Source of the DNA: an uncultured Clostridia bacterium
GTDB lineage: Bacteria > Bacillota > Clostridia > Christensenellales > CAG-138
Reading direction: 5' to 3'
Assembly (NCBI GenBank): GCA_947306125.1
Contig: CAMZFO010000001.1
Location: 67,153 to 114,683, forward strand
DNA length: 47,531 nt
Shown: positions 35,410-43,344 of the stretch, piece by piece
Numbering within the stretch: the stretch's first letter is position 1
How the letters are laid out: each line of letters begins with the position of its first letter
Position numbers and translations under genes: made by a program
Notes under the pieces: model-generated
Database searches by the model: none
What the model was told of the DNA's origin: nothing
The model's input: the letters and a program-made list of their open reading frames with translations, nothing else

Positions 35410-37587
35410 TCACACGCCGGGATCGGGCCTCTCCCCGGCAAGGGTAAGCTTTGCGCGGAAGGAGATCGCCCGCGGGGTATCCATGCCGTCGAATTTGACG
35501 ACGTGCGCTCCCCGCTCGGTATCGACCTCTATGACCGTTCCCGCGCCGAGCACCGGGTGCACGACGCGCGTGCCGGGCTCGAAGCCCTCACGCTCCTCCT
35601 CGTCCTTCAAAAAGCGCTCGCGCGAGGCGGCGTATTCGCGGGCGTCGCGGATAAGAGCGTCCTTTACGGGAGCGGTGCGCTCGATGAGCCTTTCGTCGAT
35701 ATCGAGTATGAATCTGGAGGGATAGCGGAAGGAGCCGTCGTGATTCACGCCCTCCGCCTCCGAAATATAAAGGCGCTCCTTCGCCCTCGTCATGGCCACG
35801 AACGCCAGGCGGCGCTCCTCCTCCATGCCGAGAAGTGTGCTGACCTTGCGCGAGGGGAATACGCCCTCGTTCATGCCGCAGAGGAACACGTACGGGAACT
35901 CCAGACCCTTCGCCGCGTGCACTGTCATCAGCTTCACCCTGCCCGCCTGCTCGGCGGCGTCGGTATTCGTGAAGAGCGCGATATGCGCAAGATAATGCTC
36001 GAGCGTCGTCTCCTCGCCGCAGGTGGTCTCGTATTCGTATACGGACTGCTTGAGCTCGGCAAGGTTGTCGAGCCTCTCCTGACTGCCCTCCGTGCGAAGC
36101 GCCTGCTCATAGCCGCTCTCGTTGAGTATCGCGGACAGCAGCTCCGAAACGGGGCGCCCGGCGTGCTCGCCCGCAAAACCCTCGATGAGATTTATGAATC
36201 TTACCGCGCCCGTGCCCTTGAATTTATCGGTCTCGGAAAGCTCGGCGAGCGCCTCGTAAAGCGAGCAGCCCCGCTCCGCCGCACGCTCCTCGATGAGCTT
36301 CATGCGGCTTATGCCGATATTCCTTTTGGGCTTGTTTACTATTCGGCGGAACGAGAGATCGTCGCGGTAGGCTATCATGCGCAGCCAGCTCAGGGCGTCC
36401 TTTATCTCCGCCCGCGCGAAGAACTGGACTCCCGAATAGATGGCGTAGGGGAGCTTGCGCGCGATGAATACCTCCTCTATGGGGCGGGTGACGTAATGCG
36501 CGCGGTAGAGGAGCGCTATATCCCGCTCGTCAACTCCGCTTTCCTCAAGCTCCGCGATCCTGTCCGCTATCCACTCCGCCTCCGCCTTCGCGCTGCGCGC
36601 GTGATGGCAGAGCACGCTTGCCCCGTGCGGCAGGGTCGGCACGAGCTCTTTTTTTATCCTGTGCCTGTTCTTGTCTATCAGCGAATTGGCGGCGGCGAGC
36701 ACCTCCGGGGTGGAGCGGTAATTGCGGTTCATCATGACCGTCTTTACGCCCGGGAAGCGCTTATCAAAATCCATGAGATATTTGACGCTCGCTCCGCGCC
36801 AGGTGTAAATGGTCTGGTCGGGATCGCCCACGATGAACAGGTTCCCGTGATACCCGCAGATGGCCTCCATTAGCTTGTACTGGAGCCCGTCGATATCCTG
36901 GAACTCGTCGATCATTATGTATTCGAGCCTCTTCTGCCACTTGAGGCGCACCGAGGCGTTTTCTTCGAATATATAGAGGGTGAACTTGATAAGGTCGTTA
37001 TAGTCTAGCCCGAAGCACTTCTTCTGCTGCCAGAGATAGCCGTAAAAAATGATATCGTCGCGGTCCTTCGCGGCAAGATATTTCTCGCGCAGGGCGTCCG
37101 CGTCCATATTGATAAGATCGAGATAATAATCGGGTTTTTTCAGCGTCTTCAGTATCTCTATCATGTCGTTCGCGGCGTTATAGGGCATATCGCGGAGGGT
37201 AAGGCCGCGCTCCTCGTAAACTATGGACAGCATGGCGTTGATATCCGTATTGTCCAGCACGAGGAAGCTTTTGGGATACTGCACGGCATTGGCCTCCTCC
37301 TGCAGCACGGATACGCAGAAGCCGTGGAACGTGTTTATAAAGCCGGTATCGTTATCGCCTATGAGGTTGTGTATGCGGCTGCGCATCTCGTTGGCGGATT
37401 TATTGGTGAACGTGACGCAGAGGATATTGCCGGGAAGTATGCCTATATCGTTCACAAGATAGGCGAAGCGATACGTGAGAGCGCGCGTCTTGCCCGAGCC
37501 CGCGCCCGCGACGACCCGAACGTATCCTTCCGTGCTTGTGACCGCCTCGAGCTGGGCGGGATCGAGTTTCGTCAAGTCCATGCTCAT
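35410..37587 (-). CDS. pcrA: PcrA/UvrD-type ATP-dependent DNA helicase
   Basis: This 725-residue SF1A helicase unwinds DNA 3' to 5' in repair and replication-fork clearance. Visible motifs are VVAGAGSGKTRALTYR (Walker A), MIDEFQDIDGLQYKL (motif II), GDPDQTIYTWRGA (III), VHAAKGLEFPYVFL (V) and FVAMTRAKERLYI (VI). The last 55 residues (GTRVVHPVLGAGTVIEV) form the Tudor-like C-terminal fold of PcrA/UvrD. The ATG at 37587 overlaps the upstream stop as ATGA, which fixes the start. It is the last gene of a four-gene operon with two HAD phosphatases. A PcrA name is a family assignment; a paralogue elsewhere cannot be excluded. Confidence 0.92.
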   Translation of the reverse strand: MSMDLTKLDPAQLEAVTSTEGYVRVVAGAGSGKTRALTYRFAYLVNDIGILPGNILCVTFTNKSANEMRSRIHNLIGDNDTGFINTFHGFCVSVLQEEANAVQYPKSFLVLDNTDINAMLSIVYEERGLTLRDMPYNAANDMIEILKTLKKPDYYLDLINMDADALREKYLAAKDRDDIIFYGYLWQQKKCFGLDYNDLIKFTLYIFEENASVRLKWQKRLEYIMIDEFQDIDGLQYKLMEAICGYHGNLFIVGDPDQTIYTWRGASVKYLMDFDKRFPGVKTVMMNRNYRSTPEVLAAANSLIDKNRHRIKKELVPTLPHGASVLCHHARSAKAEAEWIADRIAELEESGVDERDIALLYRAHYVTRPIEEVFIARKLPYAIYSGVQFFARAEIKDALSWLRMIAYRDDLSFRRIVNKPKRNIGISRMKLIEERAAERGCSLYEALAELSETDKFKGTGAVRFINLIEGFAGEHAGRPVSELLSAILNESGYEQALRTEGSQERLDNLAELKQSVYEYETTCGEETTLEHYLAHIALFTNTDAAEQAGRVKLMTVHAAKGLEFPYVFLCGMNEGVFPSRKVSTLLGMEEERRLAFVAMTRAKERLYISEAEGVNHDGSFRYPSRFILDIDERLIERTAPVKDALIRDAREYAASRERFLKDEEEREGFEPGTRVVHPVLGAGTVIEVDTERGAHVVKFDGMDTPRAISFRAKLTLAGERPDPGV

Positions 37588-38162
37588 ACCCTGCCCTTCG
37601 CGGCGTTCCTTAATTCGGCGACGATCCTGTTCCAAAGCTCAATGGGCTCGGAGCAGCCGTCCATGTCTATCCACGCCTCAGCGCGGTCGTCCGAGCTGCC
37701 GTCGATTATGACGCTCGTCTCGCCGTCGCCTATCGTGACGCCCGCCTCGTGCCCCTTCCTCGTGAAGGTCATGCTTATGAGGGCGTCGCTTTCCTCTATA
37801 TCCTTCAGCTTCCAGCCGCGGAAGGAGATATACTGCGTGAGATCCTCGAGCCGGTCGTATTCATACTGCGCGAATATGCGCTTTGCAAGCGGGTGGGAGA
37901 CGGTATGCGGAAGCTGCTTTATGGCCTCCGCGCGCATGCGCTTCTCCTCCCTTTGACGGCGGCCGATAAGCGCCAGCATAACGCCCGACCAGACGCACAG
38001 GAAGGCTATCGACGCGACGAATACCGCGGGGGTCCTTTCGATGACGAGCATGCCCGCAATGAACGCGGCAAGCCCCAGCGCGACGCCCGCGCCGCTTATC
38101 CATGCGAGGCGGATAGTCTCACGGGAGAATCTGCCGTACGAGGTGTTTTTATCTTTTTTCAT
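37584..38162 (-). CDS. Two-helix membrane protein of unknown function
   Basis: This 192-residue protein has two adjacent membrane helices (about 20-40 and 45-67) and a cytoplasmic domain of about 120 residues. The layout and the late segment (SFRGWKLKDIEES, TRKGHEAGVTIG) are reminiscent of YcxB-like proteins, but I cannot confirm the family. It overlaps both neighbours by ATGA, so it is tightly coupled between the HAD phosphatase and the helicase. Confidence 0.75.
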   Translation of the reverse strand: MKKDKNTSYGRFSRETIRLAWISGAGVALGLAAFIAGMLVIERTPAVFVASIAFLCVWSGVMLALIGRRQREEKRMRAEAIKQLPHTVSHPLAKRIFAQYEYDRLEDLTQYISFRGWKLKDIEESDALISMTFTRKGHEAGVTIGDGETSVIIDGSSDDRAEAWIDMDGCSEPIELWNRIVAELRNAAKGRV

Positions 38163-38845
38163 ACTGTTCCTCCATTTTCAAGACATATGCGGAGCACGTC
38201 CCCGGGGCGTTCGGCGATATAGTCCGCTCCCGCTTCCTCGAGCTCCCCGCGCGAGCCGAAGCCGAAGAGCACCCCGACCGAATCGACTCCGTTGGCCTTC
38301 GCGCCGAGGATATCATGCTCGCGGTCGCCCACCATGAGCGCGCTTGCGGGCTCGGCTCCGAGCTGCTCCAGGGCGTAAGCTATCACCTCGTCCTTTTTCA
38401 AGCGCAGCTTCCGCTTCCTGCCCTCCGCGTCGTCAAGCTCGGCTCCCGCAATGAAGCGGAAATACCGCTTAAGGCCCGTGTCCTCGAGCACTACGTTTGC
38501 GAACACCTCCGGCTTGGAGGTGGCGAGCACGGGTGAAAAGCCCGCGTTTACAAGGCTTTCCAGCAATTCGGGTATGCCGGGATAGACCTTGTTTTCATGC
38601 ACGCCCTTTACCCGGTAGCGGCTGCGGTAAATATCCGCCGCCTCCCCCGCCCGCTCCCGCGAGAAGCCGTAAAAGCGCATGAAGGAATCGACGAGGGGCG
38701 GGCCGATGAAGCAGAAAAGCTCCTCACGCGAGGCGGGAAAAATGCCGAAATGCGCAAGCGCGAATTCGACCGAGCGGGTTATGCCCTCCCCCGAATCGAC
38801 TAGGGTCCCGTCAAGGTCGAACAAAACGTATCTGTATTTTTTCAT
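38159..38845 (-). CDS. HAD phosphatase, phosphoglycolate-phosphatase-like
   Basis: This 228-residue HAD hydrolase has motif I FDLDGTLVDS, motif II ATSKP, a Lys in RLKKDEV and motif III MVGDREHDILGAKANG. A helical cap (about 20-85) fits the Gph/PpaX group of small phosphate-ester hydrolases; its substrate could be phosphoglycolate or pyrophosphate. It overlaps the membrane-protein gene and the second HAD gene by 4 bases each. The ATGA junctions support both starts. Confidence 0.9.
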   Translation of the reverse strand: MKKYRYVLFDLDGTLVDSGEGITRSVEFALAHFGIFPASREELFCFIGPPLVDSFMRFYGFSRERAGEAADIYRSRYRVKGVHENKVYPGIPELLESLVNAGFSPVLATSKPEVFANVVLEDTGLKRYFRFIAGAELDDAEGRKRKLRLKKDEVIAYALEQLGAEPASALMVGDREHDILGAKANGVDSVGVLFGFGSRGELEEAGADYIAERPGDVLRICLENGGTV

Positions 38846-39573
38846 ATCTTCCTTTCCAATCCGAGCAGCTCCGGTATGCGCGAACAGTCCCCGCCGCGTA
38901 TCTCACGCGGGACGGCGAACGCGGGGTTGTACCCGCCGGAGGTCTCCGTTTCGATATAGAGCGCGTCCATGCCGAAGCGCAGGGCGAGGGCGATATCCGC
39001 ACGCTGATCGTTGCCCGTCATTATGCAGTCGGAGGGGTCGAGGCTGTATGCGTCGAGCAGGCTCCGCATTATGCGCGGCGAGGGCTTTCTGACGCCCGCC
39101 TCCGAAGAGAGCGCTATGCCGTCGAAGCGGCCCTCGAGCCCGAGCAGCTTGAGCTCCGGGCGGGTGAAGCAGGCCTGCGCGTTGCTCAAAAGGAACAGCC
39201 TCGAGCCCTCGGCTCTGATCTCGTCGAGCACGGGCGCGGCCCACGGGTAAAGGCGGAGCTTTTTGGTCGAGAGCAGGCGGAACGCGACGGCCGTCTCCTC
39301 AACGAGGCGCTTTGCCGGACGGACGCCCTTATTGCGGTAAAGCGCGGCAAAAACGAGGGTGAGGTCGAGCTCGAAGAGCGGATCGGGGCTCTTCGCCTGC
39401 TCCGCCGCGCAGAGTTCGATATAGGCTTTTTTCAGCTCCGCCGCCGAATACGGAGCGCCGTGCATACCGAAATACGCCGCGGCGCGCCGCCAGAACGCGG
39501 GGCTTTCCTCATCCGTCCGTATATCGGCAAGAGTGCCGTAGAGATCGAATATATAATTCGCGTAACGAGCCAT
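38842..39573 (-). CDS. HAD hydrolase, haloacid-dehalogenase-like (DLYGT type)
   Basis: This 243-residue protein starts MARYANYIFDLYGTL: the second motif I residue is Tyr (DLYGT), as in many haloacid-dehalogenase-type HADs. FLLSNAQACF (motif II), GVRKPSPRIM and MTGNDQRADIALA (motif III) follow. The cap domain is helical. The ATG at 39573 has AAAGGCGG upstream, and the open frame extends to a GTG at 39606. First gene of the HAD-HAD-membrane-helicase operon; its promoter is divergent from that of the CapA-like gene. Confidence 0.88.
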   Translation of the reverse strand: MARYANYIFDLYGTLADIRTDEESPAFWRRAAAYFGMHGAPYSAAELKKAYIELCAAEQAKSPDPLFELDLTLVFAALYRNKGVRPAKRLVEETAVAFRLLSTKKLRLYPWAAPVLDEIRAEGSRLFLLSNAQACFTRPELKLLGLEGRFDGIALSSEAGVRKPSPRIMRSLLDAYSLDPSDCIMTGNDQRADIALALRFGMDALYIETETSGGYNPAFAVPREIRGGDCSRIPELLGLERKI

Positions 39574-39596
39574 GCCTTTACCGCCTTTCCCTTCCC

Positions 39597-39625
39597 ATTT
39601 TATCACATGGGGCCGCCTCCCGCAA
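39597..39625 (-). promoter_or_regulatory. Promoter of the HAD/helicase operon
   Basis: TTGCGG (complement 39620-39625), 17 bp and TAAAAT (complement 39597-39602) with an upstream TGA. Confidence 0.7.
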
Positions 39626-39630
39626 CAAGG

Positions 39631-39659
39631 TTGTGAGCGGGAAAAGGATGTGGTATAAT
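39631..39659 (+). promoter_or_regulatory. Promoter of the CapA-like gene
   Basis: TTGTGA (39631-39636), 17 bp and a perfect TATAAT (39654-39659) with TGG before it. The -35 box starts five bases from the divergent -35 box. Confidence 0.85.
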
Positions 39660-39687
39660 AGCCCCATCAGTTTTTGCGGAGGCGGAT

Positions 39688-41121
39688 ATGAAAGGGAATT
39701 TGCTCAAAAGCGCGCTCGCGCTGCTCATTGCGCTCAGCGCCGTTTTTGCGGGAGCCGCATGCGTTTTTTTGCGTCCCGCGGAGCAGAGCGCCGTTATAAC
39801 GGAAGCGCCGGACGTATCGGAGGCCGTTACGGAAGCGCCTTCCGCCGGCCCGACTTCGGCTCCCGCTCCCCCGCCGACCGGGGAGCCGACCGCGGCGCCC
39901 ACCGGGGAGGATACGCCTGAGCCGATCACGGAGGAGCCGACGCCCGCGCCGACAGCGCCGCCCACGGAAAAGCCGACTCCGGCGCCCACTCCCGCGCCCA
40001 CTCCGAAGCCGACTAAGGAGCCGACGCCGAAGCCGACGAAGACTCCCAAGCCGACAGGCTCCCACACCGCGAAGCCCTCCGCGACCCCCGGCCCGGCCTT
40101 CGATCCCTCGGACGTGACTATGATGTTCGTGGGGGATCTGATGTGCCTTTCGGGTCAGCAGTACGCCGCCATGAATCAGGCGGGCAGCGGCGCGGATTAT
40201 GATTTCCGCCCCTCCTTCGATTACGTGAAAAGCATACTCTCCCGCGCGGATATTGCGATGGGTAACCTTGAGACCACCCTTTCCGGCTCCTGGCCCTATG
40301 CGACGGAGGAGAAGGAGATCGACGGCATGCCCAACTGCAACGGGCCAGCCGAGTTCCTGCAGGCCGTGAAATACGCCGGGTTCGGCGCGCTCGCGCTCGC
40401 CAACAACCACTGCTGCGACGCGGGAGTCACGGGCATACTGGAGACGCTCGACGCGGTGGATCAGTACGGGCTTAAGCACACGGGGCTCTTCCGTACCGAA
40501 AGCGAATCAAGGTATAAGATACTAAGCGTCGGCGGGATCAAGGTGGGGCTTTTATCCTACGCCGAGTTTTACAACCACAAGGAGAGCTGCGTATACGAGG
40601 CAGGCTGTCCCTTTATGATAAACACCTATTCGGAGAGCACGGCAAGAAGGGATATCGCGGCGGCGAAGGCAGCCGGAGCGGAGTTCATAATCGTTTACGA
40701 GCATTGGGGCAGGGAGCACACGCACGAGCCCACCGAGCTGCAGTTGAAGCACGCGAGGCAGCTTGCAAACGCGGGCGCGGACCTCATATGCGGCTCGCAT
40801 TCGCATACGGTGCAGCCGAGCGTATGGCTCGAGGCCGACGACGGGAGGCGGGTGCTCTGCGCCTATTCCCTCGGCAATTTCGTTTCGAGCATGAGCCAGT
40901 CCGCCTCGAACGATACCGTGATAATGGAGCTTCGCATAGGCCGCAGCGGAGGCAGAACGGTTATAAAGAACGAGACCTACCACCCCTGCCGTGTGATCCG
41001 TCAGGTAGGCGGCAAATGCTTCGTGGTCGTGCCGACGAGCGAGACCTCCATCCCCTCTATAAGGGCGGAGCTCGAGGCCGCGGAGGAGAGGATAATGAGG
41101 ATACTGATGAGCAAAAGATGA
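39688..41121 (+). CDS. CapA/PgsA-type metallophosphatase-fold surface protein
   Basis: This 477-residue protein has an N-terminal signal anchor or lipoprotein signal (AGAAC, C25) and a long Pro/Thr linker (about 40-135). The CapA fold spans about 143-400: VGDLMC (D150), GNLETT, ALANNHCCDAG, YEHWGREH and CGSHSHTVQ. CapA proteins are tied to poly-gamma-glutamate capsules, but stand-alone copies like this one are common and their substrate is unknown. ATG 39688 follows GGAGG. No capB/capC genes are in the window. Confidence 0.92.
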   Translation: MKGNLLKSALALLIALSAVFAGAACVFLRPAEQSAVITEAPDVSEAVTEAPSAGPTSAPAPPPTGEPTAAPTGEDTPEPITEEPTPAPTAPPTEKPTPAPTPAPTPKPTKEPTPKPTKTPKPTGSHTAKPSATPGPAFDPSDVTMMFVGDLMCLSGQQYAAMNQAGSGADYDFRPSFDYVKSILSRADIAMGNLETTLSGSWPYATEEKEIDGMPNCNGPAEFLQAVKYAGFGALALANNHCCDAGVTGILETLDAVDQYGLKHTGLFRTESESRYKILSVGGIKVGLLSYAEFYNHKESCVYEAGCPFMINTYSESTARRDIAAAKAAGAEFIIVYEHWGREHTHEPTELQLKHARQLANAGADLICGSHSHTVQPSVWLEADDGRRVLCAYSLGNFVSSMSQSASNDTVIMELRIGRSGGRTVIKNETYHPCRVIRQVGGKCFVVVPTSETSIPSIRAELEAAEERIMRILMSKR

Positions 41122-41139
41122 TCGTTTTTTCACAGCAAA

Positions 41140-41174
41140 GCCCCGCGTTTTTTTAAAACGCGGGGCCGGTTTTT
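41140..41174 (+). terminator. Terminator after the CapA-like gene
   Basis: A perfect 12-bp stem GCCCCGCGTTTT / AAAACGCGGGGC (41140-41151 with 41155-41166) is followed by a T-run. The minus strand also has a usable T-run for the convergent lipoprotein gene. Confidence 0.88.
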
Positions 41175-41183
41175 AAGAAAGGA

Positions 41184-42110
41184 TCAGTTTTCGGGGATGA
41201 CGGCGAACTGGAATAGGTCGGTTGCCGTGCCGCCCTCGGATTCAAACTCGACGTCGCCCTTGCAGAATATGCAGGGAGAGCCCTCGACTATGGTCAGAAG
41301 CTCGGAGCGGAACTCATAGTCCTTTACCTCCCCGTATATCTCGGCGAGCTTCGCCTCTATCGCGGGCAGATAGTCCTCAAGCTTGAGCTCCGGAGCCTTA
41401 TCGAGGCCGCGTACCGCGTTGCACTTCATAAGCACGCGGAATATGTTCCCTTCGGGATCGAGCGAGACCGTGACCGAATCGCCGTGCTCGAGCCCGTTCG
41501 TTTCATTATACCAGCGGACGGAATAATCGTAGATCCGCTTTTCCTTATCGGGCTTTGAGACCTTGAAGTGCTCGAAGCCGCTGACGTCGATCTCGCTCTT
41601 GAGCGCCTCCGCGACGGCGGCCGCCATCTTCTTTTCGGATTTGTTCTTCTTTATATTTATCGAGGCAAGCGTGCCGTAAAGCAGCGCGATCTGGCCTATG
41701 CTGCCGTCCGGTAGGAGCCTTACCAGAGTTCTGACGTCCTTAAGCGCGGGATCGTCCGAAACGATCTCGTATTCATCGACGGTGTAATCGCCGACGACGA
41801 ATGAGACTCTGCGGATGAAGGAAAGCTCATACTCCCTGCCCGCAAATTCGATCGTCCTCTTTTCCCCCTCCCTGCTCTCGTCGGGGATCTGAGTAAGATT
41901 CTGAACGTGATCGTATGTCAGGCCGTGCTTCGAGCCCCACTCGCCGGCGCCTATGGTGACTATCCTGCACGGGGCGCCCTCCTCCGATCCGTGGGAAGCG
42001 GGCGAGGGCTTATCCTTGCCTCCCGCGCACGCGCCGAAAGCGAGTCCGCAGCCCGTTGCCATGAGCACGGCGAGCAGCGCGGAAACGATCCTTTTGAAAA
42101 AAACTTCCAT
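41184..42110 (-). CDS. Lipoprotein of unknown function
   Basis: This 308-residue lipoprotein has signal peptide 1-27 and lipobox FGAC (C27-28 region). No family is recognised. The mature protein alternates strands and charged helices; it has the paired GSPCIFCKGD Cys near the C-terminus and a Lys-rich middle (INIKKNKSEKKM). The ATG follows AGAGG eight bases upstream. It is a single-gene unit behind a perfect consensus promoter, which suggests high expression. Confidence 0.78.
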   Translation of the reverse strand: MEVFFKRIVSALLAVLMATGCGLAFGACAGGKDKPSPASHGSEEGAPCRIVTIGAGEWGSKHGLTYDHVQNLTQIPDESREGEKRTIEFAGREYELSFIRRVSFVVGDYTVDEYEIVSDDPALKDVRTLVRLLPDGSIGQIALLYGTLASINIKKNKSEKKMAAAVAEALKSEIDVSGFEHFKVSKPDKEKRIYDYSVRWYNETNGLEHGDSVTVSLDPEGNIFRVLMKCNAVRGLDKAPELKLEDYLPAIEAKLAEIYGEVKDYEFRSELLTIVEGSPCIFCKGDVEFESEGGTATDLFQFAVIPEN

Positions 42111-42143
42111 TTATAGAGCCTCTTTCCTTTTTATTTACGGCTC

Positions 42144-42172
42144 ATTATATGCCGCCGCCGGGGCGGTGTCAA
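42144..42172 (-). promoter_or_regulatory. Perfect consensus promoter of the lipoprotein gene
   Basis: TTGACA (complement 42167-42172), 17 bp and TATAAT (complement 42144-42149) match sigma-A consensus exactly. The spacer is almost all G and C (CCGCCCCGGCGGCGG), which may slow melting. Confidence 0.92.
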
Positions 42173-42222
42173 GAAATCGCGCCGCAGATGAGTAAAAATC
42201 CCGTAAAAAATCGCCGGCGCAC

Positions 42223-42251
42223 TTGAATTGTCCCCGAAGCGCAGTTATAAT
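42223..42251 (+). promoter_or_regulatory. Promoter of the ATPase/STAS pair
   Basis: TTGAAT (42223-42228), 17 bp and a perfect TATAAT (42246-42251). The start codon at 42290 follows AAGGAGG. Confidence 0.88.
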
Positions 42252-42289
42252 ATGAAACAAATATCAGCTTGCATAAGGAGGTCTAATTA

Positions 42290-42874
42290 ATGAGATCCGA
42301 TACGATCACGGTCTGCACGGACGGCACGGGCGTCAGCGAAGCGCTTGCTCAGACCGAAGCGGTCGCCGTATTCAAGGGGCTCAACCGCAAGGACAGCCTG
42401 CGCCTGCGCCTTCTTGCCGAGGAAATGATGGGCATGCTCAGCGCCCTGACGGGAGAGGTGGAAGCGAAGTTCTATATCGAGGATGAAAACAACGATTTCC
42501 GGCTCCATCTTTCGACCGACACGAGCATGAATTCCGAGAAGCGCGAAAAGCTGCTCGAGGTATCCACCTCCGGCAGGAATTCTTCCGCGGTGGGTGTAAT
42601 GGGCAAGCTCAGGAATCTTTTCGAGAGGGCCTTCGAGCCCGTTGACTCCGACCCCGGCAATTATCTTTCGGTAGGCTGGATGGACCCGGAATACGATCCC
42701 CTCGGCGTCACCGCCTGGTCGCTCTGCAAGTACAGGGATTCCATTGAAAAGGACGGCAGCGCGAAGGAGGAGTGGGACGAGCTCGAGCGCTCCATAGTCG
42801 CCAATATCGCCGACGAGATAAGGATCGGCATAAAGGGCGCAAAAGTTGAAATGATCATTTACAAGAAATTTTGA
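42290..42874 (+). CDS. RsbW-like ATPase-fold protein with degenerate ATP site
   Basis: This 194-residue protein lines up with the anti-sigma kinase ATPase fold by pattern: LRLRLLAEEMMGML sits where the N-box helix should be, FRLHLSTDT where the next strand ends, and VGVMGKLRNLF where the last Gly box and helix would be. The usual N-box Asn, the Asp-x-Gly motif and the Gly-rich lid are not seen, so ATP binding is doubtful. It is followed at once by a STAS gene, which fits a partner-switching pair. The ATG follows AAGGAGG. I rate the fold assignment as moderate. Confidence 0.65.
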   Translation: MRSDTITVCTDGTGVSEALAQTEAVAVFKGLNRKDSLRLRLLAEEMMGMLSALTGEVEAKFYIEDENNDFRLHLSTDTSMNSEKREKLLEVSTSGRNSSAVGVMGKLRNLFERAFEPVDSDPGNYLSVGWMDPEYDPLGVTAWSLCKYRDSIEKDGSAKEEWDELERSIVANIADEIRIGIKGAKVEMIIYKKF

Positions 42875-42891
42875 AACAGGAGGAAATGGAT

Positions 42892-43179
42892 ATGACGATC
42901 AACAAGAAAATGGAAGGCGGCGTCCTTACGGTCGCTCTTGACGGCAGGCTCGACACCATGACCGCTCCCGAGCTCGAGAAGGAGCTTGACGGTCTTGCGG
43001 GCGCCAAGGAGCTCGTTTTCGACCTTACCGGGCTCGAGTACGTTTCCTCCGCAGGGCTGCGCGTTTTTCTCCGCGCCCATAAGCTCATGAACGGTAATAT
43101 GACCGTTCGCGGAGCAAACGAAATGATAAACGAGATATTTGAGGTCACGGGCTTCACGGACGTGTTCGATATCGAATGA
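42892..43179 (+). CDS. STAS-domain anti-anti-sigma factor
   Basis: This 95-residue protein has the SpoIIAA/RsbV pattern GVLTVALDGRLD, then FDLTGLEYVSSAGLRVFL with the phosphorylatable Ser in VSSAGL. The family switches an anti-sigma kinase by phosphorylation. The ATG at 42892 is eight bases after AGGAGG; an earlier ATG is too close to it. It is 17 bp after the ATPase-like gene on one transcript. No sigma factor gene is beside it. Confidence 0.93.
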   Translation: MTINKKMEGGVLTVALDGRLDTMTAPELEKELDGLAGAKELVFDLTGLEYVSSAGLRVFLRAHKLMNGNMTVRGANEMINEIFEVTGFTDVFDIE

Positions 43180-43193
43180 TCCTTTGAGGTATC

Positions 43194-43220
43194 GCCCGGG
43201 CGCAGACCCGGGCTTTTTTT
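43194..43220 (+). terminator. Terminator of the ATPase/STAS pair
   Basis: The 7-bp stem GCCCGGG / CCCGGGC (43194-43200 with 43207-43213) is followed by seven T. Confidence 0.9.
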
Positions 43221-43280
43221 ACGCTTCAGCGCGTCGATAAGCGAGATTTTTTTGCGAAAGGGGTTGAAAAAAGGGGGAAT

Positions 43281-43309
43281 TTGTATTATATTATTCAGTT
43301 GGGTATAAA
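43281..43309 (+). promoter_or_regulatory. Promoter of the polysaccharide deacetylase
   Basis: TTGTAT (43281-43286), 17 bp and TATAAA (43304-43309) in an AT-rich patch that stands out from the GC-rich surroundings. Confidence 0.7.
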
Positions 43310-43344
43310 GACTCCCACGAAGCTTTCAAAGGGGGCATGACATA

